38,313 nt of DNA from Firmicutes bacterium UBA1393 (GCA_002305255.1 DBQN01000074.1:31779-70091); one strand, 5' to 3'. Counted from the stretch's first letter, positions 15,110 to 23,678 are shown. A program made the numbers and translations. The notes: a model not told the origin generated them from the letters alone.

Positions 15110-16675
15110 TGCGTTTCTGATATCGTCATCCATCATGGTGAACTTCTTGAAGTTGTTGTTGAACTCCGCCGCCAGCTTCCTCGCTGCCTCGTCATAGGCC
15201 GCGCCGTCAGCCCACTGGCTGCGCGCGTCGAGCACCTCACTCGGCACCGACGGGCACGAAGTGGGCACCAGCACGTTGAACACAGGGTCGAGCCTGTACT
15301 CGACGTTGTCCAATTGACCATCGACTGCGGCCCTCACCATCGCCCTGGTGTAGCTCAGCTTGATGCGCGAGCCCACACCGTAGGGGCCTCCGACCCAGCC
15401 GGTGTTTATAAGGTATACACGCGCATCGTGGCGCTTGATCCGCTCGCCAAGCATCCTCGCGTACTCCACAGGCGGCAGCGGCAGGAAGGGCTCTCCGAAG
15501 CACGAGGAGAAGGTGCTCTGCGGGCTCACGATGCCGCGCTCAGTGCCTGCCAGCTTCGACGTGTAACCCGACAGGAAGTGATACATCGCCTGCTGCGGCT
15601 TGAGCAACGCGATGGGGGGCATCACGCCGGTGGCGTCGGCAGTGAGGAAGATCACCGCCTTGGGATGTCCGCCCACCCCGGGGATTACGGCGTTCGGGAT
15701 GTAGTGGATTGGATACGCGCATCTAGTGTTCTCGGTGATGGCATCGCTCGCGAAATCCGGTTCAGTCGTGGCGTCGTCGATGACTACATTCTCCATGATC
15801 GACCCGAACCTGATCGCGTCCCAGATCTGGGGTTCCCGCTCGTGGGTCAGGCCGATGCACTTCGCGTAGCAGCCGCCCTCGAAGTTGAACACGCCAGTGT
15901 CACTCCAACCATGCTCGTCGTCGCCTATGAGGCTCCTTTCAGGATCCGCCGACAGCGTGGTCTTTCCCGTACCCGACAGGCCGAAGAACAAGGCGGTATC
16001 GCCGTTTGCGCCCACATTCGCGGAGCAGTGCATCGGCAGCACACCCTCGTTGGGCATGAGGTAGTTCATCATCGTGAACACCGACTTCTTGATCTCTCCA
16101 GCGTAGTGAGTTCCGCCGATCAGCACAATGCGTTTCGTGAAGTTGAGCACCACGAAAGCCTCCGACCGGGTTCCGTCAAGAGCAGGATCAGCCTTGAAAC
16201 CGGGGGCCGCAATCACAGTACAGCTCGGCACATGGCTCTCGAGTTCCTCAGCCGTAGGACGGATGAAGAGCTGCCGGGCGAAGAGGTTTTGCCAGGCGAA
16301 TTCGTTCACAATGCGTACTGAAAGCTGATGTGACTTGTCAGCTCCTACAAAACCATTGAACACGAACAAGTCCTTGTGCTGGAGGTATGCCAACATGCGC
16401 GCGTAGAGGTTTGAGAACTGCTCCTCAGTGAACCGCTTGTTGACCTTGCCCCAGGCGACGATGTCGTGAACCTGAGCATCGTCCACCACGAACTTGTCTT
16501 CTGGAGACCGACCTGTGTACTTGCCTGTGACCACCGTCACGGCGCCTGGCGAGGCGAATCTGCCTTCTCCCCTGCACACGGCCTGTTCGGCCAGCCTTGC
16601 GGCGGGCAGGTCGCGGAAGACGCGCCCAGCATTGGTGAGACCGGGTATCACGAGTTCATCACCTACTGTAGCCAA
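15095..16675 (-). CDS. pckA: Phosphoenolpyruvate carboxykinase (ATP)
   Basis: Interconverts oxaloacetate plus ATP with PEP, CO2 and ADP, at the gluconeogenic/anaplerotic branch next to glycolysis. I prefer the TTG at 16675, about 7 bases after GAGGTG, giving 526 residues, the usual size; an upstream ATG at 16717 lacks a ribosome site. Key motifs: VVTGKYTGRSPEDKF, the metal/substrate region LIGGTHYAGEIKKSVFTMMN, the P-loop GLSGTGKTT, kinase-2 LIGDDEHGW, NFEGGCYAKCI, and the FLTADATGVMPP segment before the adenine loop. It is transcribed leftward, converging with fprA. The P-loop kinase-1a form is that of ATP, not GTP, enzymes. Confidence 0.96.
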   Translation of the reverse strand: MATVGDELVIPGLTNAGRVFRDLPAARLAEQAVCRGEGRFASPGAVTVVTGKYTGRSPEDKFVVDDAQVHDIVAWGKVNKRFTEEQFSNLYARMLAYLQHKDLFVFNGFVGADKSHQLSVRIVNEFAWQNLFARQLFIRPTAEELESHVPSCTVIAAPGFKADPALDGTRSEAFVVLNFTKRIVLIGGTHYAGEIKKSVFTMMNYLMPNEGVLPMHCSANVGANGDTALFFGLSGTGKTTLSADPERSLIGDDEHGWSDTGVFNFEGGCYAKCIGLTHEREPQIWDAIRFGSIMENVVIDDATTEPDFASDAITENTRCAYPIHYIPNAVIPGVGGHPKAVIFLTADATGVMPPIALLKPQQAMYHFLSGYTSKLAGTERGIVSPQSTFSSCFGEPFLPLPPVEYARMLGERIKRHDARVYLINTGWVGGPYGVGSRIKLSYTRAMVRAAVDGQLDNVEYRLDPVFNVLVPTSCPSVPSEVLDARSQWADGAAYDEAARKLAAEFNNNFKKFTMMDDDIRNAGPIA

Positions 16676-16752
16676 TCGAATCACCTCAATAAGCGGCAGT
16701 ACGCCACAATTAGACACTACTCACACTATCAGGTCGGTGATTAGGCGTCAAG

Positions 16753-16784
16753 AAAACGCCCGGTGCCTCTGGAGAGGAGCCGGG
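16753..16784 (-). terminator. Rho-independent terminator of the cotJ operon
   Basis: On the minus strand, CCCGG-CT-CCTC, loop TCCA, GAGG-CA-CCGGG is followed by CGTTTTCTTG. A two-part G/C stem with a U-tract, about 48 bases after the cotJC stop and before the pckA promoter region. Confidence 0.75.
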
Positions 16785-16831
16785 ACGTCTGCAGCCTTCG
16801 CCAATTCACGCTGCCATGGCGGTTCGAGCCA

Positions 16832-17404
16832 TCAGAACACCTTTCGTGAGTCGAGATACTCCTGCACGTGGTTGAGGGTCTCACCGAAGCGCTGGAAATG
16901 CACGACTTCGCGCTCCCTGAGCCAGCACAGAACCCTGGTCACCTCTGGATCATCTGATAGTTGAATGAGGTACTCATAGGTAGACCTGGCCTTCTGCTCT
17001 GCGGCCATATTCTCGTGCAGGTCGGTGATGGGATCCCCCTTAGACTGAATGTACGATGCCGTCCACGGTACCCCGTCGCCGTTTACGAAGTAGAGGGCCT
17101 TGTCGTGGTCTGCGTAGTAACCGTCCATTCCGGCAGCCTTGATCTGCTCGATGGAGGCGCCCTGAGTGAGACCATACACCAGAGCCGCCACGATCTCCAT
17201 GTGTGCCAGCTCCTCAGTGCCGATGTCAGTGAGGGTGGCTATGGAGCGCCCGGTGGGCATGGTATAGCGTTGGGTCAAGTAGCGGAGCGAGGCGGCAAGT
17301 TCGCCGTCGGGGCCGCCATACTGTGTGATCACTGACTTCGCCAGCTTCGGGTTTGGACCACTCACTCGCACCGGGAACTGAAGCTTCTTGTCATACACCC
17401 ACAT
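16832..17404 (-). CDS. cotJC: Spore coat protein CotJC, manganese-catalase family
   Basis: 190 residues of the ferritin-like Mn-catalase fold, placed in the inner spore coat of Bacillota. The N terminus MWVYDKKLQFPVRV is characteristic of CotJC. Di-manganese ligand candidates: TEELAHMEIV (Glu, His), HENMAAEQKARSTYEYL (Glu) and EREVVHFQRFGE (Glu, His). ATG 17404 is 9 bases after GGGAGGG. It is the last gene of cotJA-cotJB-cotJC; the CotJB stop lies 1 base before this start, so translation is coupled. A working catalase activity is plausible because the ligands are kept. Confidence 0.94.
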   Translation of the reverse strand: MWVYDKKLQFPVRVSGPNPKLAKSVITQYGGPDGELAASLRYLTQRYTMPTGRSIATLTDIGTEELAHMEIVAALVYGLTQGASIEQIKAAGMDGYYADHDKALYFVNGDGVPWTASYIQSKGDPITDLHENMAAEQKARSTYEYLIQLSDDPEVTRVLCWLREREVVHFQRFGETLNHVQEYLDSRKVF

Positions 17405-17405
17405 G

Positions 17406-17684
17406 CTAGTAAACCCTCCCCGCGCCAATCTGCCACGGCCACGGCTCCTCGACCCATCTGAAGGAGTCACAACCTCCGGAACTCAACCCGAAGTTCAACA
17501 TGGGGCCGTACAGCTGCTCGTAGATGGCTTTCGTCTGAAGAAGCACCGATGATATCTGGTTGTAGTCAGTCAGTGCCCTCAAGTCGCAAGGGTGGGTGTC
17601 AAGGTAGAGGTTGAGATCGACGGCTGAGAAACTCAAAGCCTGTATGCGCTCGAGCAATTGCTCTCTCTGATGATCACAGTTCAC
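17406..17684 (-). CDS. cotJB: Spore coat protein CotJB
   Basis: 92 residues. The motif DLNLYLDTHPCDLRALTDYN is the CotJB hallmark, and the C-terminal aromatic WVEEPWPW resembles the family's WPW-E tail. In Bacillus, CotJB is needed to assemble the CotJ complex in the coat; it has no known catalytic activity. GTG 17684 lies 8 bases after AGGGGGTG and overlaps the cotJA stop by 4 bases. Confidence 0.92.
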   Translation of the reverse strand: MNCDHQREQLLERIQALSFSAVDLNLYLDTHPCDLRALTDYNQISSVLLQTKAIYEQLYGPMLNFGLSSGGCDSFRWVEEPWPWQIGAGRVY

Positions 17685-17875
17685 TCTGAAGGCACCCCCT
17701 GTGGGCAGATGCCGGTCTGGTGCCAGCAGCCTGGATATGGGCTTACCAGCTCCGGAAAGATGGTGCCATGCATCAGCCCCTCAATGGGATTGAAGCGCGT
17801 GGTATACTCTTGAGGACACACGAATGCCCTCGCCAGATGGCCTGTTCCAAGCGGATTTGCGGGACGATCGTTCAC
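17681..17875 (-). CDS. cotJA: Spore coat associated protein CotJA
   Basis: 64 residues. LARAFVCPQEYTTRFNPIEG followed by LMHGTIFPELVSPY is the conserved CotJA core (LARAYVPxQxY...P.EAL..GT.FPEL..PY in relatives). GTG 17875 is 8 bases after GGAGGGA. First gene of the leftward cotJABC operon. In Bacillus the operon is read by the mother-cell sigma factor SigE; the 159-base divergent gap upstream (17876-18034) contains AT-richer sequence around 17910-17920 on the minus strand but no mother-cell promoter I can call with certainty. Its presence is strong evidence of an endospore-former. Confidence 0.9.
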   Translation of the reverse strand: MNDRPANPLGTGHLARAFVCPQEYTTRFNPIEGLMHGTIFPELVSPYPGCWHQTGICPQGVPSE

Positions 17876-18034
17876 TTGGTCGATCCCTCCGTCAGTGGAC
17901 TTACGCTGCCATCATATTCGTCTGTCGTGACTCGGCGCTTCAGCGGTTAGCACATTCGTAGTGCCGGGGAAGGAATCGTGCCTCCGGGGGTGAATCAACG
18001 TAAGGTGCATCTGCGCTATGGGAGGGTGGTTTGT

Positions 18035-18919
18035 GTGCTCAGGACTAACAGAGACAGACTTGTCATGATGTCGGTACAGGGTTGCGTGGCTCCGCACGTC
18101 AGGAAGGCGGCGTTCAGAATTGATGCCGACGGTCACCCATTTGTGCTGCCCGGAGTGGGAGGCATAACCTACAACATCAAGGTGGGAGATCCTGCCTTCG
18201 GCTGGGCCGGCGACCACGTGGAGCCCGGAGTGTCGACTGCCGCTAAGCCCGACAAGAGGAGCGAGCCCGAGAACACGGGGTACAACGTGTTGAGCTGCAT
18301 AGGCAACCGAGCCAGGGTGATCAGTGGCGACGCCAAGGGGGCTGAGGGACGCGTCACCGGCCACCATGGCGGCATCGAGCACGTGCTCATCGACTTCGAT
18401 GACGACACCCTTGAAAGGCTCGCAGTGGAAGACAAGATCCTGGTTCGCTCGTACGGACAGGGGCTTAAGCTTCTTGACTACCCCGAGATCAAGGTGTTCA
18501 ACCTCGATCCCGATCTGCTCGATCTGATGGCCCCTGAACAAGCCGGAGGCAAGCTTAGCGTGAAGGTGGCGGCAAGGATTCCGGCGGTGATGATGGGTTC
18601 AGGAATAGGCGCCTCCGATGTGGCATCAGGCGACTACGACATCACCACCACCGACAAGCAGGAGATAGCCACCCTCGGCATCGACAAGCTCAGGTTCGGC
18701 GACGTAGTCGCCCTCGACGACTGCGACAACCTCTATGGCAGGAGCTTCAGGAGGGGCGCCGTAAGCATCGGTGTCGTAGTCCACTCCGACTGTCTCATAG
18801 CAGGCCATGGGCCCGGCGTGGCTACTATAATGACGGCTACGTCTCCCATCATCGAACCCGTGATAGACGCCGACGCCAACATCGGCCGCTATCTGAACAT
18901 AGGACGTTATCGCTCGTAA
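18035..18919 (+). CDS. DUF4438 domain-containing protein
   Basis: 294 residues from GTG 18035, 8 bases after GGGAGGG. It matches the DUF4438 family known from Thermotoga, Clostridia and archaea: an N-terminal GVGGITYNIKVGDPAFGW block, NTGYNVLSCIGNRARVISGD, an AEGRVTGHHGGIEHVLIDF strand-turn region, and the C-terminal LCDNLYGRSF-like stretch (DDCDNLYGRSFRRGAVS) with VVVHSDCLIAGHGPG. The conserved His/Asp/Cys near the C terminus could form a metal or active site, but no reaction is known. It diverges from cotJA and is followed 18 bases later by adenosine deaminase, so the two may be co-transcribed. Confidence 0.8.
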   Translation: MLRTNRDRLVMMSVQGCVAPHVRKAAFRIDADGHPFVLPGVGGITYNIKVGDPAFGWAGDHVEPGVSTAAKPDKRSEPENTGYNVLSCIGNRARVISGDAKGAEGRVTGHHGGIEHVLIDFDDDTLERLAVEDKILVRSYGQGLKLLDYPEIKVFNLDPDLLDLMAPEQAGGKLSVKVAARIPAVMMGSGIGASDVASGDYDITTTDKQEIATLGIDKLRFGDVVALDDCDNLYGRSFRRGAVSIGVVVHSDCLIAGHGPGVATIMTATSPIIEPVIDADANIGRYLNIGRYRS

Positions 18920-18937
18920 GGAGGGTGCTTCTGCGCC

Positions 18938-19960
18938 ATGACCGCACAGTTGGTTCAGGGCATGCCAAAGGTGGAACTGCACCGGCATCTCGAGGGCTCG
19001 ATGAGGCCTGCAACGATCCTTGACATGTTCCGTAATAACCTCGGGATGTACCGTGATACGCCTCTTGAGGCGATACTTCCCAAGGTGCAGGTAACTGGCG
19101 ACGAGCGGTCACTGCCCGACTTCCTGGCTAAGTTCGAGTTCTTCATGGGCTGCATCAAGTCGGCCGGCGACATTACGCGGATCACCACTGAAGTCATCGC
19201 CGACTGCAGCGCCGAAGGCATCATCCACTCGGAGCTCAGGTTCTCTCCGGCTTTCATCAGGCAGCTGACTGGCCTCGGATTGATAGGGGCAGTAGAGGCT
19301 GTGCTGGAGGGTGCCCGCGAGGTGCCCTCGGGGATGTCGGTAAGCTTCATCCTCGGCAGCCCGCAACCGCAGGGCCCGCGCGTCGCGTGGGACACTGTGA
19401 GGATCGCCCGCGACTACATGACTGCGGGGGTCAGGGGAGTAGACATATCCGACGATACCCGCATTGTGGGTCTCGGTGAGTATCAGGCGCCCATTGAATG
19501 GGCGAAGTCGGAGGGCCTAGGCGTCACCATCCACGCAGGCGAGGCCGAAGGCCCAGAGTCGGTGAGAACTGCCATCGAGCGCCTCGGGGCGACGCGGATA
19601 GGCCACGGGATCAGAGCGATAGAAGACAGTAAAGTGGTGAGACTGGCCGTCGAGCGTGACGTCACGCTCGAGGTCTGCCCCACCAGCAACATCCATACCG
19701 CGGCCGCCCGCTCATATGAGACTCACCCCCTGCCGCGATTGTTGGACTGCGGGGTGAAGGTCACTCTCAATACCGACGACCCTGGTATCTCCGGGATCAC
19801 CCTCGGTCATGAGTATGGAGTGGCGACGGAGAAGTGGGGAATGGGCCGGGAGGACCTCCTTCAGATGAACCTGACCGCTGCGGCCGCCGCCTTTGTAGAC
19901 GACGGCAGGAGGCGCGACATCGTCGCGGCTCTTGAGGCCTGGGGGCGATGCCCACGCTGA
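18938..19960 (+). CDS. add: Adenosine deaminase
   Basis: Deaminates adenosine (or deoxyadenosine) to inosine in purine salvage; a related amidohydrolase specificity such as adenine is less likely but possible. 340 residues, normal length. Zinc ligands H15 and H17 lie in ELHRHLEGS; H199 and the catalytic E202 are in IHAGEAEG; H223 is in RIGHGIRA; D280-D281 are in NTDDPGISG. The SELRFSP and CPTSN motifs are also present. ATG 18938 follows AAGGAGGGTG. The 3' end overlaps the next gene, an MFS carrier, by 13 bases; coupling of a nucleoside deaminase with a carrier suggests, but does not prove, purine or nucleoside transport. Confidence 0.9.
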   Translation: MTAQLVQGMPKVELHRHLEGSMRPATILDMFRNNLGMYRDTPLEAILPKVQVTGDERSLPDFLAKFEFFMGCIKSAGDITRITTEVIADCSAEGIIHSELRFSPAFIRQLTGLGLIGAVEAVLEGAREVPSGMSVSFILGSPQPQGPRVAWDTVRIARDYMTAGVRGVDISDDTRIVGLGEYQAPIEWAKSEGLGVTIHAGEAEGPESVRTAIERLGATRIGHGIRAIEDSKVVRLAVERDVTLEVCPTSNIHTAAARSYETHPLPRLLDCGVKVTLNTDDPGISGITLGHEYGVATEKWGMGREDLLQMNLTAAAAAFVDDGRRRDIVAALEAWGRCPR

Positions 19961-21207
19961 AGGAGGCAGATGTCAGGCACAACGTGGCGGTCAACACCGC
20001 CCACGGAGGCTGGCAGAGTCTCGCGACTGGTCTCTACAATCCCTTTCTGGGGGTAATGGCCCTCGGGCTGGGAGCCAGCACGCTGCAGCTCGCGTTATTG
20101 TCGGCGCTGCCGGCGGCAGTTGCCCTCGTCGGGAGCGTGGTGGGCGCGGCGGCCTTGCGTGGGGTGTACAGCAACAAGCGCGCTGCTTCAGTCACGACGC
20201 TCGTAGCCAGGCTGTTCTTGCTGGCCCTGGCTGCCGTGCCGGCGCTGCTCTCGCCGGGAGAACAGGCGTCGGCCTTTCTGTTGCTGGTGGCGCTTATGAA
20301 TGTACCAGGAGCCATCAGCGCCATCGCTTGGCAGTCGCTGCTGGCGGATGCCATCCCTGAGGAAAGGCGAGCTGACGCCCTGGCTGTGAGGAGCCGAGTC
20401 GTCACTGCGGTGGCGTTCCTGCCCACTCTCCTGGGTGGATACGTACTGGACGCGTTGGAGTTTCCCATCGGTTACCAGCTGGTGTTGGGCGTCGCGTTCG
20501 CGTCATCCGTGGCTGAGGTGCGCGTGCTCATGAAGATGCGTGAGCCCGCGGCAGCAGGTCAAAGTCCATCTCGACCGATGCAAGGAGAAACGAGCCGGGC
20601 TCGTCTGCCCCGCTCGTTCATGGTGTTCTGCCTCTGCACCGCGCTGTTCTATGTTGGGTGGATCATGGGAGCGCCGCTGTTCACCCTCTACTACGTGACC
20701 GTGCTGGAAGTAGGCAATCTGTGGGTCGGTGCCTTCAACGTCATCAGCATGGTCGTCCAGTACCTCGTGTTCCCGTGGTGGAGTCGGCTGGCAAGGTCGC
20801 GCGGGAGCGTGCTTGGCCTGGGCCTTGCCACTGCGGGCATGGCATTGACACCGGTGATGATCGCGGTCTCGCCGTCGCCATGGCTCGTAGCCGTGTTCTG
20901 CGTGTCGATGGGCGTGTTCACGTCAGGCACCACGCTCCTCTTGCTTGACTCGCTTCTCGACAGTGTGCCCGAAGAGGGCCGCACGTCCGCAATCGCTGTC
21001 TACAATGTGTGCGTGAACCTCGCCTCGTTTGTCGGCCCCCTCGTGGGCAACGCCGTTGTCGATGGAGCGGGCATATACTGGGCGATGGCCGCATGCGCGC
21101 TGCTCAGGGGTATCGGAGCGGCCTCCATTGTCGGCTTCGCACGCTCCGTGGCACAGCCGGCTTCGGGCTGCGCTCAGCCTCGTAGTGCGCGGATGGCTTC
21201 GTTGTAG
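19948..21207 (+). CDS. Major facilitator superfamily transporter
   Basis: 419 residues with about 12 predicted helices in two halves separated by a polar loop near residues 190-220 (REPAAAGQSPSRPMQGETSR). An MFS loop 2-3 motif is poorly kept, while IPEERRADALAVRSR between helices 4 and 5 and VPEEGRTSAIAVYN in the second half are the related repeat positions, showing the internal duplication. ATG 19948 overlaps the adenosine deaminase end by 13 bases. Its last 34 bases overlap, tail to tail, the PLP-enzyme gene on the other strand. Substrate unknown; the neighbour hints at nucleosides or a drug/sugar-type export. Confidence 0.82.
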   Translation: MPTLKEADVRHNVAVNTAHGGWQSLATGLYNPFLGVMALGLGASTLQLALLSALPAAVALVGSVVGAAALRGVYSNKRAASVTTLVARLFLLALAAVPALLSPGEQASAFLLLVALMNVPGAISAIAWQSLLADAIPEERRADALAVRSRVVTAVAFLPTLLGGYVLDALEFPIGYQLVLGVAFASSVAEVRVLMKMREPAAAGQSPSRPMQGETSRARLPRSFMVFCLCTALFYVGWIMGAPLFTLYYVTVLEVGNLWVGAFNVISMVVQYLVFPWWSRLARSRGSVLGLGLATAGMALTPVMIAVSPSPWLVAVFCVSMGVFTSGTTLLLLDSLLDSVPEEGRTSAIAVYNVCVNLASFVGPLVGNAVVDGAGIYWAMAACALLRGIGAASIVGFARSVAQPASGCAQPRSARMASL

Positions 21208-22544
21208 TGCCCGACCTTTGCGTACTCTGCCTCCCACGTGTCCTGGTGCTTTAGGGCGTCGAGCCGTTCGATGCTCCAACCCAGCGGCACCCAGTCCGCC
21301 TCCTTCTGCGCGAACAGCCGCTGCTTGGCCGGCGCGCGCCGGCAGTCGAACACCAGTCTTCCATCACAGTTGGCGAACGCATCGCTGATCCAGCGGTGCA
21401 TCACATTTGGAGTGGTCTCCAGGGATCTGCGATCGAGGTCGTCTACGACAGACTGATACCTGTCGAACCCGTCAGTCGCGACGGTCACGACGTTCTCGTC
21501 AGGGCCCAGCCGCAGCCAACGTGCCATTCGCACTGCCGCTATCACATTGAACAGACCCGACACCCCGAACTGGTCGCGGACTGCCCTCGCGGCCTCGGGC
21601 GCCATTCCCAGCTCCTCCAGGACGTGAGTTCCGTCACGCATGACCTTCAGTAGCTGCACCGCGTGGTCGTCGTGGACGGCGATGATGAAGTCAGTTGTGA
21701 GTACGTTGTGAATGAGGATGCACATCTTGTCGCCGATGCCTTCCACTCTGTGCTGGCCTCTGCCTCCGGTCGAGAGCGTGGAGCACTCATACGGTTCCAC
21801 TGCGATTACATGGGAATCAGGAAAGACTGACTTGATGTGGTCACCAGCCGCCAGTGTCCCCGCTGAGCCGGGAGCTGACACGAAGCATGCTATCCGCCCG
21901 TTGCCCACCCCGGACGCTGCTTCCACGGCGGCAGGGCCGGTGACGTGCCTATGGAACCTGTAGTTGGAGAACGACTCGAACTGAGCAAGGGCGTAGTTGG
22001 ATGGATCCTTCATCAGTTCGAGAGTGCGCTGAAGAGTGAGGATGACATCTGATTCTGTGCCGGGCGTCAGGTCAAGACCGCCGCCGTAGCGCCTGATCCT
22101 TTCATATCTCTCTTTGCTCATGGTGTCGGGCATGATCACCAATGACTTGAAGCCCATGAGCGCTGACACGTAAGCAGTGCCGATGCCGAAGTTGCCCGTT
22201 GACGGCCCGAGGATCGTGTGGGTGTCGGGGTGGACCTTGCCGTCGACGCACGCCTCGGCGAGCATGGAGTAGGCCGGGCCGACCTTGTGGGACCCCGACG
22301 GGAAGCCATTGCCCAGCAGCACCACGACATTCACGTCGAGGCCTGTGAGCTCATGGGGGAAGACCATGTGCCTGACTGCACCTGAGCTATCCTTCCAATG
22401 GATGTTGAAGAGGTTCACCGGGTTCAGCTCGTCTTCATGAAGAGCCGCCTCGGCCTTGCTGCGGATGGCGCTGTCAATCAGTTCAGGCCTCGCCATCTCG
22501 TCATAGGTAGGACCCAAGATGTACTTGTGTTTGCGCACAATCAT
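21174..22544 (-). CDS. PLP-dependent lyase/synthase of the cysteine-synthase/threonine-synthase fold
   Basis: 456 residues of fold type II. The Schiff-base lysine is in SGSHKVGPAY, the substrate/cofactor loop is STGNFGIGTAYVSA, and SAPGSAGTLAAGD corresponds to the glycine-rich phosphate-binding loop. It is longer than cysteine synthase (about 310), with a C-terminal extension of some 90 residues (from DGFDRYQSVV) and an N-terminal LGPTYDEM segment, so it is not plain CysK or threonine synthase. Relatives are usually labelled pyridoxal-phosphate-dependent enzyme; the reaction is unknown. ATG 22544 has a G-run only 2-3 bases upstream, so GTG 22538 is an alternative. Divergent from the exported protein gene at 22713. 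Confidence 0.8.
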   Translation of the reverse strand: MIVRKHKYILGPTYDEMARPELIDSAIRSKAEAALHEDELNPVNLFNIHWKDSSGAVRHMVFPHELTGLDVNVVVLLGNGFPSGSHKVGPAYSMLAEACVDGKVHPDTHTILGPSTGNFGIGTAYVSALMGFKSLVIMPDTMSKERYERIRRYGGGLDLTPGTESDVILTLQRTLELMKDPSNYALAQFESFSNYRFHRHVTGPAAVEAASGVGNGRIACFVSAPGSAGTLAAGDHIKSVFPDSHVIAVEPYECSTLSTGGRGQHRVEGIGDKMCILIHNVLTTDFIIAVHDDHAVQLLKVMRDGTHVLEELGMAPEAARAVRDQFGVSGLFNVIAAVRMARWLRLGPDENVVTVATDGFDRYQSVVDDLDRRSLETTPNVMHRWISDAFANCDGRLVFDCRRAPAKQRLFAQKEADWVPLGWSIERLDALKHQDTWEAEYAKVGHYNEAIRALRG

Positions 22545-22574
22545 CGCCCCCTGCCACAATCGCCTGGTAATCCC

Positions 22575-22604
22575 AAGCTAATCTCAACTGTAGGTCATTG
22601 TCAA
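22575..22604 (-). promoter_or_regulatory. Candidate promoter for the PLP-enzyme gene
   Basis: A perfect TTGACA on the minus strand (22604-22599), followed after 18 bases by the weaker TAGCTT (22580-22575). It sits 31 bases upstream of the ATG at 22544. Confidence 0.35.
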
Positions 22605-22615
22605 GGCAGCTGGAA

Positions 22616-22633
22616 ATCGCCCGTTTGGGCGAT
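22616..22633. repeat. Short perfect inverted repeat in divergent promoter region
   Basis: ATCGCCC GTTT GGGCGAT, 7-base arms and a 4-base loop, midway between the divergent PLP-enzyme and exported-protein genes and 12 bases upstream of the TTGACA box. Could be an operator for either gene or a hairpin. Confidence 0.4.
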
Positions 22634-22712
22634 GGTGTCCGCTCGCGGGCTAACTGTATAGTCATCGTACACATGAGCGTTCCGGCGCTACGAGGGCGGA
22701 GGTGCGGTTAAG

Positions 22713-23678
22713 GTGTACGAACGGAGGCGGAACCTGGCAGCGTTGGCGATGGCGGTGATGATGGTGTTTACGACCGGCTTCACGAGGGCGGCGGCGACGT
22801 CGCCGGCAGCGGGGGAGTCAGCCGACATGATGCTGCAGGGGGTGCAGCAGCAAGGAGAGATGAAGCTCGCGGAGCTGGTCAGGGTGGCGGCCGAGGTGAG
22901 CGAGGTGCTGTCAGGCCGAGAGGAGACCGGAGCCGGAGTTCTGCTGTCGGTTGGGTACCTGTCAGGGGCAGGCGTGCAACTGGGAATCGAGTTTGCAGTT
23001 GCCTCACTGGCGAGCCTGGGCGGCGGTCAGGCGTCGACAGCGGCGGACCCGGCGCGCCGACAACTCAGTCAGGTGCGCCGAGAGGCAGAAGCCGGCGCGC
23101 GCGTGCTCGAACTGCTGGCACAGGCCGCCTGCTTCAGCGAAGTCGGTGACTGGAAGTCGTGCGCCGAATGCCAGGCCCAGGCCGCAGCCGCGCTGGGGCG
23201 GATGCCCGGCGAGTCGGCCATGCCGAAGGTGAACCGACGCGACCTAGAAGCGGTGATAGCGGCTGTTGAAGCGATGCCCATCGAACATGTGCTTGCGGCC
23301 TGGGTTGGCGGCGTAGCGGAGCCGGTGGATGGCGGAGGGCATGCCTTGTCCGGCGGTGCGGCGCCGGCGTGGCTGAGTGCCGTAGCTGACGGCACGGTGC
23401 GGGTCGATCTGGCATGGCCTGTGGCAGATGCACGCCCGCAAGTCGGAGTATCGCTGATGGTCCGACTAGGCGGCTCGGCCAGGCCGAGCGGGGAACTTGC
23501 GGCATCTGCGGGAATCGCTGCCGCCCAGCTTGAGTTGGCCGGCCTTCTTTCACAGTTCAGTGAGGCCAACCATTCCTGTTCGTTCCACGCCGGCGCCGCT
23601 GATGGCTGCGACGCAGTGCTCCTGGCGCGCGCGGCGGCGGCATTGAGGATCCTCGGGGGTATGGGCATCGGGGTGTAG
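22713..23678 (+). CDS. Exported Ala/Gly-rich protein of unknown function
   Basis: 321 residues; GTG 22713 is 8 bases after GGAGGTG. The N terminus (YERRRNLAALAMAVMMVFTT, then GFTRAAATSPAA) is a plausible Sec signal peptide with cleavage near residue 29. The mature part is rich in Ala, Gly, Val and Glu and looks mostly helical, with segments such as QQQGEMKLAELVRVAAEVSE and a Cys pair in CFSEVGDWKSCAEC. No known domain is recognised. The high-Ala composition resembles helical repeat or scaffold proteins. It is flanked by a divergent PLP enzyme and, 136 bases downstream, a glycerophosphodiesterase; no operon partner is evident. Confidence 0.6.
   Translation: MYERRRNLAALAMAVMMVFTTGFTRAAATSPAAGESADMMLQGVQQQGEMKLAELVRVAAEVSEVLSGREETGAGVLLSVGYLSGAGVQLGIEFAVASLASLGGGQASTAADPARRQLSQVRREAEAGARVLELLAQAACFSEVGDWKSCAECQAQAAAALGRMPGESAMPKVNRRDLEAVIAAVEAMPIEHVLAAWVGGVAEPVDGGGHALSGGAAPAWLSAVADGTVRVDLAWPVADARPQVGVSLMVRLGGSARPSGELAASAGIAAAQLELAGLLSQFSEANHSCSFHAGAADGCDAVLLARAAAALRILGGMGIGV

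Noticed and set aside
15074..16321. A 415-codon open frame on the plus strand opposite pckA
   Set aside because: It is the antisense shadow of a well-conserved gene in GC-rich DNA; its His/Arg/Val-rich product has no domain, signal or good ribosome site.
16686..16752. Promoter for pckA (TCTAAT-like box near 16705-16712, minus strand)
   Set aside because: No acceptable -35 element at 16-18 bases; the match is too weak to list.
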